NCBI GenBank assembly: GCA_963971405.1
Contig: OZ020492.1
Location: 18,382,204-18,446,203, forward strand
Source of the DNA: Psococerastis gibbosa
Taxonomy: Eukaryota > Arthropoda > Insecta > Psocodea > Psocidae
Length of the DNA: 64,000 nucleotides
Direction: 5' to 3'
Shown: positions 33,532 to 45,178 of the stretch, in pieces
How positions within the stretch are numbered: position 1 is the first letter of the stretch
Layout of the letters: each line of letters opens with the position of its first letter
The notes under the pieces: model-generated
Database searches by the model: none
Told to the model about the DNA's origin: nothing
The model's input: the letters and a program-made list of their open reading frames with translations, nothing else
Made by a program: the position numbers and the translations under genes

Positions 33532-33760
33532 GTGCCATGTCATGAAATTTCCCCCAGTCTGCTTTTATTCTTCATTTCACGTTTTCGTCCAATCCACAAA
33601 GGTTTCCATTATTACCTTACGCACGTGTGGGCATTTTTCTGTAACCTTGTATCATTCATTCCTACGGTCTTTTGTTGCACCAGTTGTCCCAAAAAAGGTC
33701 GGGCCTGGTCTATTGTCTACACTTTTTGTCAATTTTACAAAGTCTCCACATCGGCACATA

Positions 33761-34370
33761 GGCGGATAGGCCTACTCGCACATAGTCATGGATGACTAGT
33801 TGCGAATGCTGGCTCTTGGTCACGTACGCGTCGCAGTGCCGTAAACTAGCCGACATCATGTTTACTAGACTAGATAGACTCATTCTATTGTACCAAATCA
33901 TGGAGCTAATAAAACTATGGAGCGACATTGGAGCCACCATGTCGTATTTCGGCTGTGCTGGAGGACTGAAGCCACGACCACGCCCCCTCATAGGTGCATT
34001 TTGGCGGGAAATTCAAATTTAATAGTTTTATTATATGTTTTCTTTATAGTTCTCTTTGTTGTTTCATATATAATTATATTTATTATTTACATTTATTATA
34101 TATATCGTTTAAAATTTAAAAATATTGCTGGTTAGCTGGCATGATTTTCCGTTCTAAATAATCTTTAAATAATCAAATAAAAAATAAAATGTTACCATGG
34201 TATCAAATGGCAAAAGGCTCAATCTGGTCCTATACTACGGAAATAGCCAAAGTCAAGCGGCTTCAACCCGAATGTTTACCATGAGTCTATAGTTTTACTA
34301 TGACTATGTACCAAATGCACTATATTATATAATTATTCATGTCCAATGCTGTTGAAGTAGAAAATATTAA
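33761..34370. other. No recognised feature
   Basis: Short overlapping frames without known motifs. Mostly AT-rich after 34020. Confidence 0.5.
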
Positions 34371-34610
34371 ATTACTCGTGACTTCATGGTATTTCATTTT
34401 AATAAACAAACAAAAATAAAAACTAAGTGTTTTAGCAAATCTTGTTATAACTACTATTAGTAATATAAACTAGAATTAGTGAAGCTTTCCCTGTTTAAAA
34501 ACAAAATTGTGTGTGTGCAAGTATCACATTTTATTCACATTGACTAGTCGCCACCTAAAAATCGTTGTTTTGTCGTAAAAGGTGTTAATTATCATTATCT
34601 TGGATAAATA

Positions 34611-34656
34611 AATAAATAATGACTTTATTATAGCTGAGACCACCCTAGCTGTTTCA
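34611..34656 (-). mobile_element. Truncated LINE tail (48310-type)
   Basis: AAATAAATAAATAATGACTT, TATTATAGCTGAGACCACCC and TAGC match the last ~45 bp of the LINE copy at 48310-48676 (AGCTGAGACCACCCTAGC), not the SINE version. This is a very short 5'-truncated insertion. Confidence 0.65.
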
Positions 34657-34844
34657 GTTTCAGAACAGTTTCAGTCACATTTTATTCCATCGTTAGGCCC
34701 TTTGCCTCTACGACGAATGTTAACTGAGATCTTAATTTTTTAAGTTTTTAATCGGCCGCTATCATTAAACAAAATCTAAAAGGTATTGAAAGTACGTGCA
34801 GGGGGGTTCCATTGTTTTCGCCATTGTTATATGTGTAATGCCCC

Positions 34845-35135
34845 GAAATGGTTAAGGGTGCACTACGAATGGGCAAGGAGTTCTCCAAGAAGACTAATTA
34901 ACAAGTCAGAGGATCCGAACTAAATGCTGTATAATAGTGGTGGTTCAATCGTTTTATACATCAATGTTACATTAGACAGAGGCTGGTTCATAGTTAGAAT
35001 CTTCGGTAATCACACAATAGGATATACTATTATAACTATAGTGAGAGTCACACAAGTATCATAAATATATGAATATACTTACATACGGATATCGTAACTA
35101 TAGGATATTACACGCCTTACCCCTTATGGGGAGCT
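34845..35135 (-). repeat. Inverted paralogue of the LINE flanks at 15325 and 19291
   Basis: GCCCCGAAATGG, AGGGTGCACTACGAATGG, GGAGTTCTCCAAGAAG and CTAACTATAGGATA-like blocks are the reverse complement of 19291-19560. It continues into CGCCTTACCCCTTATGGGG (35113-35131), the inverse of 15328-15346. It therefore appears to be the insertion site without the LINE. Confidence 0.7.
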
Positions 35136-35263
35136 TAAAGTAGGTACAGGTATGGTGAACAACACACATGATGAAAGATAAAGTAAAGATACACAGTAGG
35201 TATAAAATTTGAAACATTTGAAATTTAAACATACAATATTAGAATATATAGTAGCCTACTTAA

Positions 35264-35650
35264 GAGGACATGCTAAGTAGAAAATGAAAATTTGTTGTTT
35301 TTATGGACTTTTTATTTTTTATTTAATTAACAAAGCAAGTCATTAAAGATTTGGCTCATGGAAGTTGTAGAAGACTACTTCGCGCATGATATAATCGGGT
35401 ATTTTTACTTTTTGGTTTTGTAGTTCTTCCAAAAATCCCAGAATACGCATAATTTTAGTCCGTTCTGGTATTTATGAAAGAACTAAGGTACCAAAAATTT
35501 AATATTTCCTATTACATGATGCATGAAGCAGTCTTCTACAACTTCCATGAGCCAAATTTTTAATGACATGCTTTGTTAATTAAATAAAAAATAAAATGTC
35601 AATAAAAACTACATATTTTGGGGTGCTATTTTTCTACGTAGCATATCCTC
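35264..35650. mobile_element. Palindromic MITE with TTAA duplication (piggyBac-like)
   Basis: TTAA at 35260-35263 and 35651-35654 flank GAGGACATGCTAAGTAG at the left and TACGTAGCATATCCTC at the right. Inner arms repeat TTAATTAACAAAGCAAGTCA and GGAAGTTGTAGAAGAC in inverted form, so most of the 387 bp can fold back. Sister copy at 38628. Confidence 0.8.
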
Positions 35651-36058
35651 TTAACTAAAGCGGAAAAGTTGTATACATCTAATAATAATTTATTAAGATT
35701 GTGAATGCAAGGTTTTATGCTGAGTGTCTTAATTTTAGAAAATAGCACTTTGTATGTTGTTTCTGTCAAATTGGTTTCATATCCAAGCACTGATTTTGGA
35801 AGCTAATAATAGCCTATTGGGTATAAAATAGCTTTAAACTCTTGTAATCCTCAGTTAAAAACACCAACACTTATTTATTTCTTTGGTTATACTAAACAAT
35901 TATTTATTCAAAAACTTATTTTATTAATATTGTTAACCTATAAGCTACCTTATCTAGCATATTTTTTCTATTATTTTATTGTTACAATTGTTAAGTAGCC
36001 TATTGATTTCACATCGCAGCCCTGATTTTGCCAGTTAATATTTACTATGAAATAGCTA

Positions 36059-36248
36059 CAAGGGCGGATTTTAGGGGGGGGGGGGGTCAGAGAGTCCGGA
36101 CCCTCCCCCCCAAAAAAAAATAAACTTACACTAGATAACAATGGGTTTACAGTGGGAATTAAAAATAATCATGTTTTTTAATGTTATAATCCACCTGAAC
36201 CTGACCGCTGACCCCCCCCTCCTAAATTGGAGGCAAAATCCGCCCTTG
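36059..36248. mobile_element. hAT-type MITE with perfect 8-bp duplication
   Basis: CAAGGGCGGATTTT to AAAATCCGCCCTTG, flanked by AATAGCTA at 36051-36058 and 36249-36256. Inverted homologue of 22371-22556, sharing GAGAGTCCGGACCCTC, AAACTTACACTAG and CAGTGGGAATTAAAAATAA. Confidence 0.9.
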
Positions 36249-36734
36249 AATAGCTACCTATTGTACAGTTTTCAAACTACTTCGCAGGATGGAAACATTT
36301 TTTTATAGGAAAAATTTTATTTCCCTTATTCGCCTCTGTTGTCATCCCAGAACATAGTCCCTTAGAAAACATACTAAACATTGCCTCCAACTAAATACAA
36401 TAACGGGACTAATGTCATAAAAATCGGGTCGGACAGTTACCAAATAAGGAAATAACACCGTACCCCGACAGGGACATAAGAGTAACGGGATTTAGTGTTT
36501 GAATGATGAGTTTGAAAAGGGCAAAGCGGACTGCCGACTGGGAAGGGGAGGGGGCGGGGTAGTCGATCGATGGAATGAATCGTATTTTCGCCTTTCGGTA
36601 TTTTCAATGTCTATTGTCTATGCGAATATTGTATATTGTAGACAGCAGGACTGTATAGCGGATTTTCTGAGCGTGTGGCGAGGTTTGGAAATAGCGCCCC
36701 TCCCAAACATTAGGGGACATACGATATGTACATA

Positions 36735-36796
36735 CAGTATTCAGTCAGGTCAGGTGGAGTAGTGGTACGGACTCTGACTTTCACCCGAAAGTAAGT
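36735..36796 (+). mobile_element. SINE family A head fragment
   Basis: AGGTGGAGTAGTGGTACGG, ACTTTCACCCGAAAG resembles the A-box half of SINE-A (GTAGCGTAGTGGTACGGAC, TTTCACCCGATAG). The tail half is absent. Confidence 0.45.
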
Positions 36797-37244
36797 TGGA
36801 GGGAGCCCTACAGTTAATCATTTAATTTTCTGCTCAAAATGAGTACTGTGCCATTATTGCCTAGGCTAGTTTTTTTTCCTTCAGATTTTTACGTATTGTA
36901 CATATTCCCAGGCGGGTGGTTCATATGCGCAATACAACAAAATCGTCACTCTAGCAGTAGACAAATTGGGCTTGCACGGCAGAATTCGCAAAAAGAAATC
37001 GACTCTACCGAGTTCATTGGCATTAATTTAATTTAAAAATTACTTTGAACCGTTTTTTATAGTTATTTCTTGCTTTTTGTACATTTTTAAAGTTTATTTT
37101 ATGCATACTGCAAACTCTTGCGGCACGCACTTGGTGAATGATGTTAGCTATCCATTTATATAATATAAAGATCAATGCATATTCCATAGATTTTTTGTAC
37201 TCAATATTGTTGGTGCACAGCATGCATGGCACCCCCAGCCAAAT

Positions 37245-37640
37245 GTGAAACCTGAAAATTCATTGTACTGTTTATTCACCATGTTATTGTCGTATTTTCA
37301 ACTACGCTACGGGTGTTCACTTATTTTTCAAAAGATCCATTTGCCCTTGGTTGTTGAACGACATTCATATTGTTTGTTCTGCTCTGTAAAATTCGCCACG
37401 CTTCAGTTAATTTTGGCACACAACCACCAAAAAGGTTGTTCCGGTTGTCACACTCTTAATGTGTATAAATTACTTGGGCTATATTGTCAGAAAAAGGTTC
37501 ATTGTATATTTGCGCAAACAAATGTAGAGAAAGGGAAAGGTTCTCTCCCATTCATTGACAAAAAGAATACTCCTTACTGCTGTACAAACAACATGCTTGT
37601 TAAAACAGGTACCCCGCTCTTTAGTCTTTTTTTTTTTTAA
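37245..37640 (+). other. 131-codon open frame of unknown nature
   Basis: I do not recognise this protein. It shows a cysteine/histidine pattern (CLFC, CSGC, YCQKKVHC at about residues 46, 65 and 79) vaguely like a zinc ribbon. It has no identified domain, no splice context and no neighbour that suggests a role. It may be a chance frame or a transposase relic. Confidence 0.15.
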
Positions 37641-38334
37641 TAGCGACTAGCGAGGTACCTATCTCTTTTGCCAATAGTTACAATAGTTTTTTGTGCTTGT
37701 GTTTTATACATTATAGATTATAAATGTATATCCCTCGCTTTTCTAATGAACATTTGCATAGTTTAAATTCACAATACATTTCCATGTCAAACATTTCTTT
37801 GTAATTGATTGACTGCGCCTGTAGAGCCTACGTATTATCGCATTTTTTTTTTTTTTTTTTTTGTGAAATAGAGCCCCAACCTCGATCTAGGAAAAGGTGG
37901 CAACCGACCCGGTTTCGAATACCAAGGATGGTTTCAAGTACCGAAGCTTTGTATTTTTCTCTTAATTAGGCGTGTATTCCACTGTATCATTTTTTTGAAA
38001 TTTGGTCCAATTTTTGCGTTTTATTTTTCAGTTTTAATGGCTGGCGATTAAAAATGGCCATGAATTCTGCCATAGGGTAAAATATATAAACAATAAGAAA
38101 AAAAAACTAACATCTTGAAAAAACGCCATTACAAAACGTTTAATTTCTCTTATTAGGGGCGTCTTGCAACTAATAGTTGTTTTAAAATATATTGTCACAT
38201 AGGCCTAGTTTCATAAATACGATTTACAATTACGAGATAGGTTTCAACAAATAACAATTAATTTTCAATTTGGGCAAAAAATCGTAAAAAACGTAAAGTA
38301 GGTGAATCATAATTATATTTGATTTTGATTGATT

Positions 38335-38475
38335 TTAGTTGTAAAAAGGTTAATCGTGTACAAACAATTTAATGGATGCATCCGATTAACCTCTTCAATC
38401 GCCTCACTAAGTAACCTAATACTAATAGGTACTTGTGACACCTTGTCTACCCACAAGTACAAGCTCGCTACCACC
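38335..38475 (-). mobile_element. SINE family D copy, minus strand
   Basis: AAAAGGTTAATCGTGTACAAAC, AATGGATGCATCCGATTAACC, TCTTCAATCGCCTCACTAAG and GGTACTTGTG are the inverse of the copy at 62580-62680. The tRNA-like head is degraded. Confidence 0.6.
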
Positions 38476-38627
38476 AGGGTCGGATGAACCTTCTCTGGGC
38501 CCTAGGTTCGGTGACTAACATTGGAACCAAGAACTATAATACTAAATACAAAAAACATTATATTTTAGTGCATGAAAGATTTACACGTATTTAAACGACA
38601 AGTTGTGGGCCCTCAGGCAGCTCTGGG

Positions 38628-38973
38628 CCTTTTTTTTATTTTTATTTAATTAACAAATCAAGTCATTAAAAATTTGGCTCATGGAAGTTGTAGAAGACTG
38701 CTTCATGCATCATGTCATAGGAAATATTAAATTTTTGGTACCTTAGTTCTTTCATAAATACCAGAACGGACTAAAATTATGCGTATTCTGGGATTTTTTG
38801 AAGAACTACAAAACCGAAAAGTAAAAATACTCGATTATATGATGCACGAAGTAGTCTTCTACAACTTCCATGAGCTAAATCTTTAATGACTTGCTTTGTT
38901 AATTAAATAAAAAATAAAAAGTCCATAAAAGCAACAAATTTTGGGGTGCTCATTTTCTACGTAGCATGTCCTC
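38628..38973. mobile_element. Palindromic TTAA-type MITE, left end truncated
   Basis: The right end TACGTAGCATGTCCTC is followed by TTAA (38974-38977). Interior inverted arms match 35264-35650 (GGAAGTTGTAGAAGACTG / AGTCTTCTACAACTTCC). The left terminal segment is missing at about 38628. Confidence 0.7.
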
Positions 38974-38974
38974 T

Positions 38975-39240
38975 TAATAATAATAAAGTCTTTATTGAAA
39001 AAATAAAATATGTAGATGCAGCGAGATTATGGCCTATGTCTGTCTCAAAGCTATTTTGAGTTCGCTGAAGATCTATTTGATAAATAAACTTCCGAAATGT
39101 CACTGGAATTCTCTTAATCAGATCTATTAAGGGACCGTCATGAAACTTTATTATAATTACTTTCGCGTTGTTATTCTTCGTTATCTTCCTTTCTTGCCAC
39201 CCAAAAAGTCTCCAAGTGGACATGAAAAACAATTTCAAAA
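38975..39240 (-). mobile_element. LINE 3' end with TTA-repeat tail, minus strand
   Basis: The minus-strand tail reads CAATAAAGACTTTATTATTA. Upstream is a short frame with RIPVTFRKFIYQIDL and TDIGHNL of unclear homology. Classification rests mainly on the AATAAAG plus microsatellite tail. It lies directly beside the MITE right flank. Confidence 0.45.
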
Positions 39241-39295
39241 CTGCATTCCTATTTAATCTATCTGTAGGCTACCTAGTTAATGGAAATTTGAGGAT

Positions 39296-39385
39296 GTAGA
39301 CAAACTGGACTTGGCGGGATTCGAACCCACAATCTACGCCTAACCGAGGGACCACAAGCCCCGACAAGACCAGTTGTGAGTTGAT
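39296..39385 (-). mobile_element. SINE family B head, minus strand
   Basis: The minus strand reads CTTGTGGTCCCTCGGTTAGG (A-box region), GTGGGTTCGAATCCCGCC (B-box) and AAGTCCAGTTT. It lies directly beside a SINE-A copy. Confidence 0.7.
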
Positions 39386-39404
39386 CTATATCCTCTACTT
39401 AAAT

Positions 39405-39557
39405 GAATAAATAAGGACTTTTATTGTTTGTATTACTAAACCAACCTAGCAGACCGCCTGCTTTACATGCCCTCCAAAGCATGGCCAGAAATTGTAGCCA
39501 GTGTGGGACTCGAACCTTTCGGGTGAAAGTCCGTACCACTACGCTACATGTCTTGAC
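39405..39557 (-). mobile_element. SINE family A copy with intact pol III boxes, tail shortened
   Basis: The minus strand begins GTCAAGACATGTAGCGTAG, giving a consensus A-box TAGCGTAGTGG, then TTTCACCCG and the B-box GGTTCGAGTCCC. It continues ACATGCCCTCC-complement and CTTAGTAATA-type tail with AATAAATAAG at 39405. The stem-loop block is deleted. Confidence 0.8.
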
Positions 39558-40047
39558 TTATGTGCTCTTATAAATTTAGATATGAACCGTATTGCTAGAC
39601 AGGTTAGTACAGCTGCACAACTGTCTGACCGAACAAGTCTGTGAGCTTACTTAATGCATAGAGGCAATGCTTCATACATTATTGGTATTGCAGTAAGATA
39701 TGGTATATATATATATATATACAGTAATAAATAAACTTCAAAGCCGGACATTAGTCAAACTTTTTCATTGGACAATGATTCCTGCAGAAAACTGGTTATA
39801 CCTACATCATCCTTCTTCTTGAGTTGCAATCTAGGAATTTGGTTGCTGCGAATGTTACATTTTTCTCCTCCACTCATGTCTGTTTTGTGCGGTCCTTTTC
39901 AGTTCTTTGTAGGTGTCGCACCCTAGGTCCATCATGACATCCTGTAGGTACTCCTAGGTACCTACATCATATAAAATATAAAGGTTCACCAGATTATGTG
40001 TTGTATTGGGCTGAAAGAAAGCTGATGGCGGAAGCCTAGTGCTATGG

Positions 40048-40078
<31 letters not shown>

Positions 40079-40724
40079 TATTGACGGTCGAGAATGGTTG
40101 CCCGTGCACAAGGGCACGTTAACAACAGTCATAAAAACATACCGCGGAAGTGGGTCCATACAATTGTCATGTGTGTGAAGCGATAAAAATCTAACCTAAA
40201 TAAATAACTAGCTATAGAAATAGAAAAATCTTACGGACTACAATGCCTTAACCTTGGTAGAGAAAGACAAATACGTACCCCAAAACGATTACAAAGAAAG
40301 TTGTAAACATCAACAACAAGTGCTAAAAGCCTAAAGGAATTGTTTGCGCGCTGGGGCGGCCTCGGTTTCTCAAAGGAAGGTTGAGATGTTTTATGATTTT
40401 TCTATTGTTGCATGTAAGTTTGGTTGCGATTTGAGAAACCTCAAAACTAACCCAAATGGGATAAACAGGAAACAGGAAACAGGCAAGGCACAATATAAAT
40501 GAGTTATAAAAAGGGGATAATGGTATAAGGGACGCAGAGAGCCATAAATGTGACAATAGTTAGTAGGGTCATTCATTACCAGTCGTGCTAACCCAAAACA
40601 GGGAATGGGAACACAAACACTGGAAACACTCAAATATTTTTACACAATACACAACACAATATTATAAGCTAAGTAATAGTAATAGGCTAGTAATAGTAAA
40701 TTAACTTAGTTATATGATAAGTCA
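39558..40724. other. Mostly unannotated spacer
   Basis: Holds a degraded SINE-B body piece (TAGACAGGTTAGTACAGCTG at about 39596), a (TA)n run at 39706-39721 and a 23-nt A run at about 40056. The minus strand of 40330-40640 lies 3' of the BEL pol remnant and might be its LTR, but no second LTR copy was found. Confidence 0.45.
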
Positions 40725-42530
40725 CTAGCTTGAGAGCTTTAAATGTTTTTGTACAGGAAGCTCATCCTCACAATCAGAGTCAGGAGAGAATTTTTCAGAC
40801 CATGGTGGGTCTTCCATGGACTCAATGGGCAAATGGCAGAGCTTTCCTATTTGGCGTACGAATTCACCGAATTGGCACTGGACGGTCACTGTTCTGACGA
40901 GGCCGTCTGCCGATGGGTGGACCTTGGTGATTTTACCGAGTAGCCACTGGAGGGGGTGTGAGTTATCATCTTTGATAACCACAATAGCGCCTAACTGTAG
41001 GTTAGGCTTTGGCTTGGACCATTTGGTCCTGTTTTGGAGGCTTGTTAAGAAGTCGGCCTTCCACCTGTTCCATAATGATTGTGCTATTTGCTGACAAAGC
41101 TGGTACCGCTGGCCAGGCAACAGCTTGTCTTCAATGATTTTTTCTAGGGGCGCAGTTGTATTCCCCATGATTAGAAACGAATTCGGAATACTTGAAAGGT
41201 ACCCTCCGGACCCGGCTTGGTGCACAGAGGGTCGTGAATTAAGCATAACCTCAATTCTGCAGAGTATAGTGTTCATTTCCTCATATGTGAGGATCTGGCC
41301 TTTGGTCACTGCATGCAGATGAAACTTCATTGATTTTCCATTACATTCCCAGATTCCTCCGAACCAACTTGCTGTTGGAGGATTGAAATTCCATGAAGGG
41401 ACGCCGATTTGGACGGTATCAGTCTCGAAAAACCGCCAATCACAAACTTGTCAGCTATAAATGTTTGAACCTGCTCGTTATCCCTTAGGGAGAGCAGGTG
41501 CATGTTAGCTAAAGTGAAATTTGTGCCATTGTCCGAGTACATTTCTTTTGGACACGCTCGCCTGGCACAAAAACGGTTAAAGGCCTGTAGGAAAGCTTGA
41601 GCACTAAGGCCTGAAACTAGCTCAAGGTGTATGGCCTTGGTGGCCAAACATACGAACAAACATACCCATGCTTTATATTGTTTATTGCCCCAGTGTAGAT
41701 GGGCCTTTAAAGTCAACGGACCGAACATATCTACTCCTGTGCGTAAAAAAGAACGAATACATTCATTGACTCTGGATGGCGGTAAATCTGCCATAAGCTG
41801 TTCAGATGTCTTTGCTCGTAGCCTAGTACAAATCTGACAGTTACAGCAGATGAAGCGTACTATATTACGCAGTTTAGGCACGTAATATTCTACACAAATC
41901 AACGATATTAAATGGTTTGGGCCACAGTGCTCATTTTCAATATGCAATTGTCGTATCATGTGTCGGACAAGAGAGTGAGAACCTGGTAAAATTATGGGGT
42001 GTTTTATCTCGTAGTCTAATTGTGAGGCATTAAGGCGGCCTCCAATACGCAAAATATTTTTACTATCGAGGTACGGTACGAACTTATACAGGTGTGAGGT
42101 CTTTTTTACAAAGTTTTTCTTGCGTAATGATGCAATTTCCTCCCCATAAAATCGCTCTTGTAATAGGCCTATAAGAGTGGTTCGCGCAGCAATATATTCA
42201 TCAGGCCCAACACAGCTTGTTTTATACGTGCGTGACTTATATTTTAAAGCCTTTATGAATCTAACCACATAAGCTATTACTCGGACCGTCCTTTTGAAGC
42301 TGGAAAAACGAGATAAAACATCCCATTCAACTGATATAGTATGTACAGTATGTATGGGCCTGCTTTCAGGGGCTTCTAATGCTAAGATTAGGTGGTGATC
42401 TGTAACAGGCCAATGTTCACGGAGCCACTGCCGACCCTCAAACCAGCCGTTGTTTTTTACAAACAGATTAAAATCTATGTACCTAATAGCTAGATCAGCA
42501 ATATTAAATGAGGGAGAATATAAAATAGTA
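40725..42530 (-). pseudogene. BEL/Pao LTR-retrotransposon pol remnant: integrase and DUF5641-type C-terminus
   Basis: Minus-strand frames 41327-42268 (open upstream to about 42530) and 40725-41330 carry the end of a BEL/Pao polyprotein. In order: the peptidase-A17-associated region (NNGWFEGRQWLREHWP), the H2C2 zinc-binding module (HIENEHCGPNHL ... CCNCQIC), and the integrase core with the first Asp in GVDMFGPL and the second in YSDNGTNF. After a frameshift near 41400 comes the GGIWE glutamate in another frame. Then LNSRPSVHQ and a C-terminal domain with LLGKITKVHPSADGLVRTV. The frameshift separates catalytic residues, so the copy is inactive. Gag, protease, reverse transcriptase and LTRs were not found. 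Confidence 0.88.
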
Positions 42531-42732
42531 AGATTTTACACATCGATAATCAAGAACCGTTTCGATTGATACGATTCCAGCTATTATAGCCTAAAAAAAT
42601 TGGCGCTGCCAGAAAAAAGGTTAGATAGTTAGTTTTGGAACTATGAAATGGTCGTTGGCAAGGGTACATTTCAGGGGAGGGGGGGGGGGGTTGAACACCC
42701 TCCCTGATCCAGCACAGCAACCAACAGAAAAA

Positions 42733-42830
42733 AATGAAAAAGAAATGAAATGAAATGAAAACGACTTTATTGCAAATGAAGAAAAGGCGAACATAATTCG
42801 AAATTTTCATGTAACTCGTTTTCCATTCAT
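42733..42830 (-). mobile_element. LINE 3' tail (TTTCA)n, minus strand
   Basis: The minus strand reads GCAATAAAGTCGTTTTC followed by four TTTCA-like units. The body upstream is not recognised. Confidence 0.45.
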
Positions 42831-42867
42831 CTCAGAGTTTCGGAAGCTTTGTATATTATGCCCCTTA

Positions 42868-43421
42868 GGCTATAATTCCACTTGTCAATTTTTCTTTAAT
42901 TTTGATAATGTCATTGACGGAAATATCATTTATATTTTTACACCTCTAGTATTGATTACTATATAGAAAATAATAACCGGCCGTACCTGGCGACGCCCTC
43001 TAACAATACGACATCCACTCACCCACATCAGGTTCGGCGCTCCTTGTGGTCTTTTTGCCGTCTGTGTAGGTTCAGTCACTATAGTTACGGTATGATGAAT
43101 AAATTTAAGTTAAGTATTAATAGAGAACAGAAATGACTAGCGATAGCTGTCAGTGCGAGTATTCAACTGAACTAATTTGACCAATTTTGTCATTTAAATA
43201 ATGAAATAATTAGTTTGTTCTCAAGAAATTAATTAAAATTATTTATCATATCCAGACGACGTCATTGTTAAATTTTGAGTTTGTTATTGTTTGCAAAGCG
43301 TGATTTTATTATACGATGATTGATCAATATTTACATGCGGAAGTTAGAATGGACAATAACATAGAGTAAAACAAAAATCTCATCAATTATTGACGGAATA
43401 TTAACCAGTGGAATGGCTGGC
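42868..43421. mobile_element. PIF/Harbinger-like MITE with TTA duplication
   Basis: GGCTATAATTCCACTTG at the left and CCAGTGGAATGGCTGGC at the right, flanked by TTA at 42865-42867 and 43422-43424. It shares GTCATTGACGGAAA and GATCAATATTTAC-like blocks with 452-879. Confidence 0.7.
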
Positions 43422-43452
43422 TTAGCAGCGCTATTATGACGATTTGAGATTA

Positions 43453-43861
43453 ACGTAACACCGTGGTTTATTCAATTGTTTTAAACAAATGAGTGCAAAA
43501 TGCGCGGGAAATTAAAATTGATAAAGTTAATCCTCGGCTATATTATTGGATTTCAATTTTTTGCCCCTTAGGTGTAGACGCATTTATAGACAATTAAAAT
43601 TCTTATTATATTTCAAAATTAGGCCTATTCCACCTTAACATTTTAATGCTTATTAGTATTTCTTTCAATTATAAAACAATTTGGGATCCCCCTTTACAAA
43701 TATAAAACTGTCTTATTAATTGTAAACTTGTAAATAGACGATTACATTTCATTATCCTGTATTTCCAATAATTTATTAATTTGAATTTCCCGCGCATATT
43801 TTAACATCGTCACGTGACACCTTATTAACGCGGTATTAAAAAATAAACCCTGGTGCTACGT
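43453..43861. mobile_element. Mariner-like MITE with TA flanks
   Basis: ACGTAACACCGTGGTTTATT at the left and AATAAACCCTGGTGCTACGT at the right are imperfect inverted repeats bounded by TA. An inner GCGCGGGAAATT / AATTTCCCGCGC pair is also inverted. No transposase frame. Confidence 0.6.
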
Positions 43862-44400
43862 TATTCCCAAATTACCTTAATAGGGCTGCAGGAGTCCATG
43901 GCAATGAGCACCATAATACGTACCTACCGTATGTAAAGATGGCTCTGGCTTCCATATTGTAAAGATAGTAGGCCTACTGATACAGGCTAATGATTACTTA
44001 TGCACCGTAAATCACATAGAAATTATAATTATTTTATTGCAGTATAACTTTTTTTTATCAAACGCGATGGATGATTCAGTGCTATAGCTCTGCTAGTTAA
44101 TTATGAAGTTATTAGTTCTTTAATGGGTTTCTTGAAGTCTTTCATGAATTATAAAATGACTGCTGAACAGTCAAGATTGCAAAGGGTGTGGAACATCTTC
44201 TTACGGTGCTTCTGGAGAAACTATATACTTATATAGCGACTTCGTGGAACTTTGGGAACATTATATTAAAAATACACCAATAATTGGGCTATCAGCATTT
44301 CCGCCACTATAAAAGGTTGTTGTGGTTGTGTGTTAGTCGCGATCTTGTTACTCCTACTGTAGGTGAACTTGTTTGGTAGAGAGACATGAACGGGTCTAAG
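43862..44400. other. No recognised feature
   Basis: AT-rich spacer without an identifiable gene or element. Confidence 0.5.
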
Positions 44401-44504
44401 CAGGGACGGATCTAGCCCATTTGGGAGGGGGGGGGGGGGGTAATTGTGGGTCAAAATAGAACAAACATTTACTAAATTTGGTTTCAATACCCCCACCGTC
44501 CATG
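44401..44504 (+). mobile_element. hAT-type MITE, shortened copy
   Basis: CAGGGACGGATCTAGCCC, a G run, GTGGGTCAAAATAGAAC and a right end near ACCGTCCATG. It belongs to the family of 27602-27769 with an internal deletion. The target duplication is not clear. Confidence 0.65.
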
Positions 44505-45178
44505 GAAATAAGACTCTATGAGGTCTAACTGAGTTAGGCACGGATAAAAGGAGGAAGGCTGACTATAGATAAAATTAGGTGTTGAAGGAAAATTGGCAAC
44601 ATTGTTAAGAATATTTCAAACTTATTGAGCATTTTCATTTGTTCTGGCGTTAATAATAAACAAATTTTTATGTAAAAAAATAAAAGAAATGTAACGCGGG
44701 AATTAGCTGACGATGAGATATTATGTAAGGCTACCCGACTCTTTGATTCTTTAAAGCCGGACAAGAGTCAAAATTTGTTATTGGACTAAGATTCCTGCAG
44801 AAAAATGGTTATACCTACTTCAAACTAGATATAATATAAATATTACACGTTCTCATTTCTCAACATTTAATGAACCATAAGTAAGTAGGTACCTATTAAT
44901 ACCGATTTAAAAAATTAAATTTTAACAGTAGTTATGGCTCAATTATAAAAATAATACGTTTTTGACATCTCCTAAGGCCCTCAAATGAAACAATTTTCTC
45001 CGCTTTTCTCCAAAGCCGGACATTTTCGGGATTTTAAAACATTTCTGGTGACTCCGGACAGGGGGGCACCTGGAAAGCGGAACTGTCCGTACTAAATCCG
45101 GACACCTGGTAGCCTTAATATTACATCGAGAAAGCGAATAACGAAGGATTGGCTCAAGGGTCTTGGATTGGCTTTGAT

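Larger units (their letters stand above)
30380..33760 (-). mobile_element. RTE-like LINE remnant split by a hAT-type element
   Basis: Coding remnants lie on the minus strand at 33540-33720 and 30400-31184. Recognisable pieces are KADWGKFHDMA before the break, and TDRKMPKKLKGRIYKQVIRP after it. Further downstream come MLYGVECWAVRK, DEHKIHVAEMRMLLRSCG and TVQDRCRNEDKR, the thumb and C-terminal motifs of RTE-like reverse transcriptases. Several frameshifts and stops mark decay. The break at 31185/33539 coincides with the 8-bp duplication of the inserted element. Confidence 0.75.

Noticed and set aside
33358..33795. 145-codon plus-strand frame
   Set aside because: It straddles the right end of the hAT element and the antisense of an RTE-like coding region, so it cannot be an original gene.
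34300..40000. CRISPR array or bacterial-type operon
   Set aside because: Repeats are long, variable and eukaryotic in type; no short regular repeat-spacer pattern exists anywhere in the window.
40330..40640. Possible BEL LTR downstream of pol
   Set aside because: No second copy in the window and no TG...CA boundary that can be confirmed.
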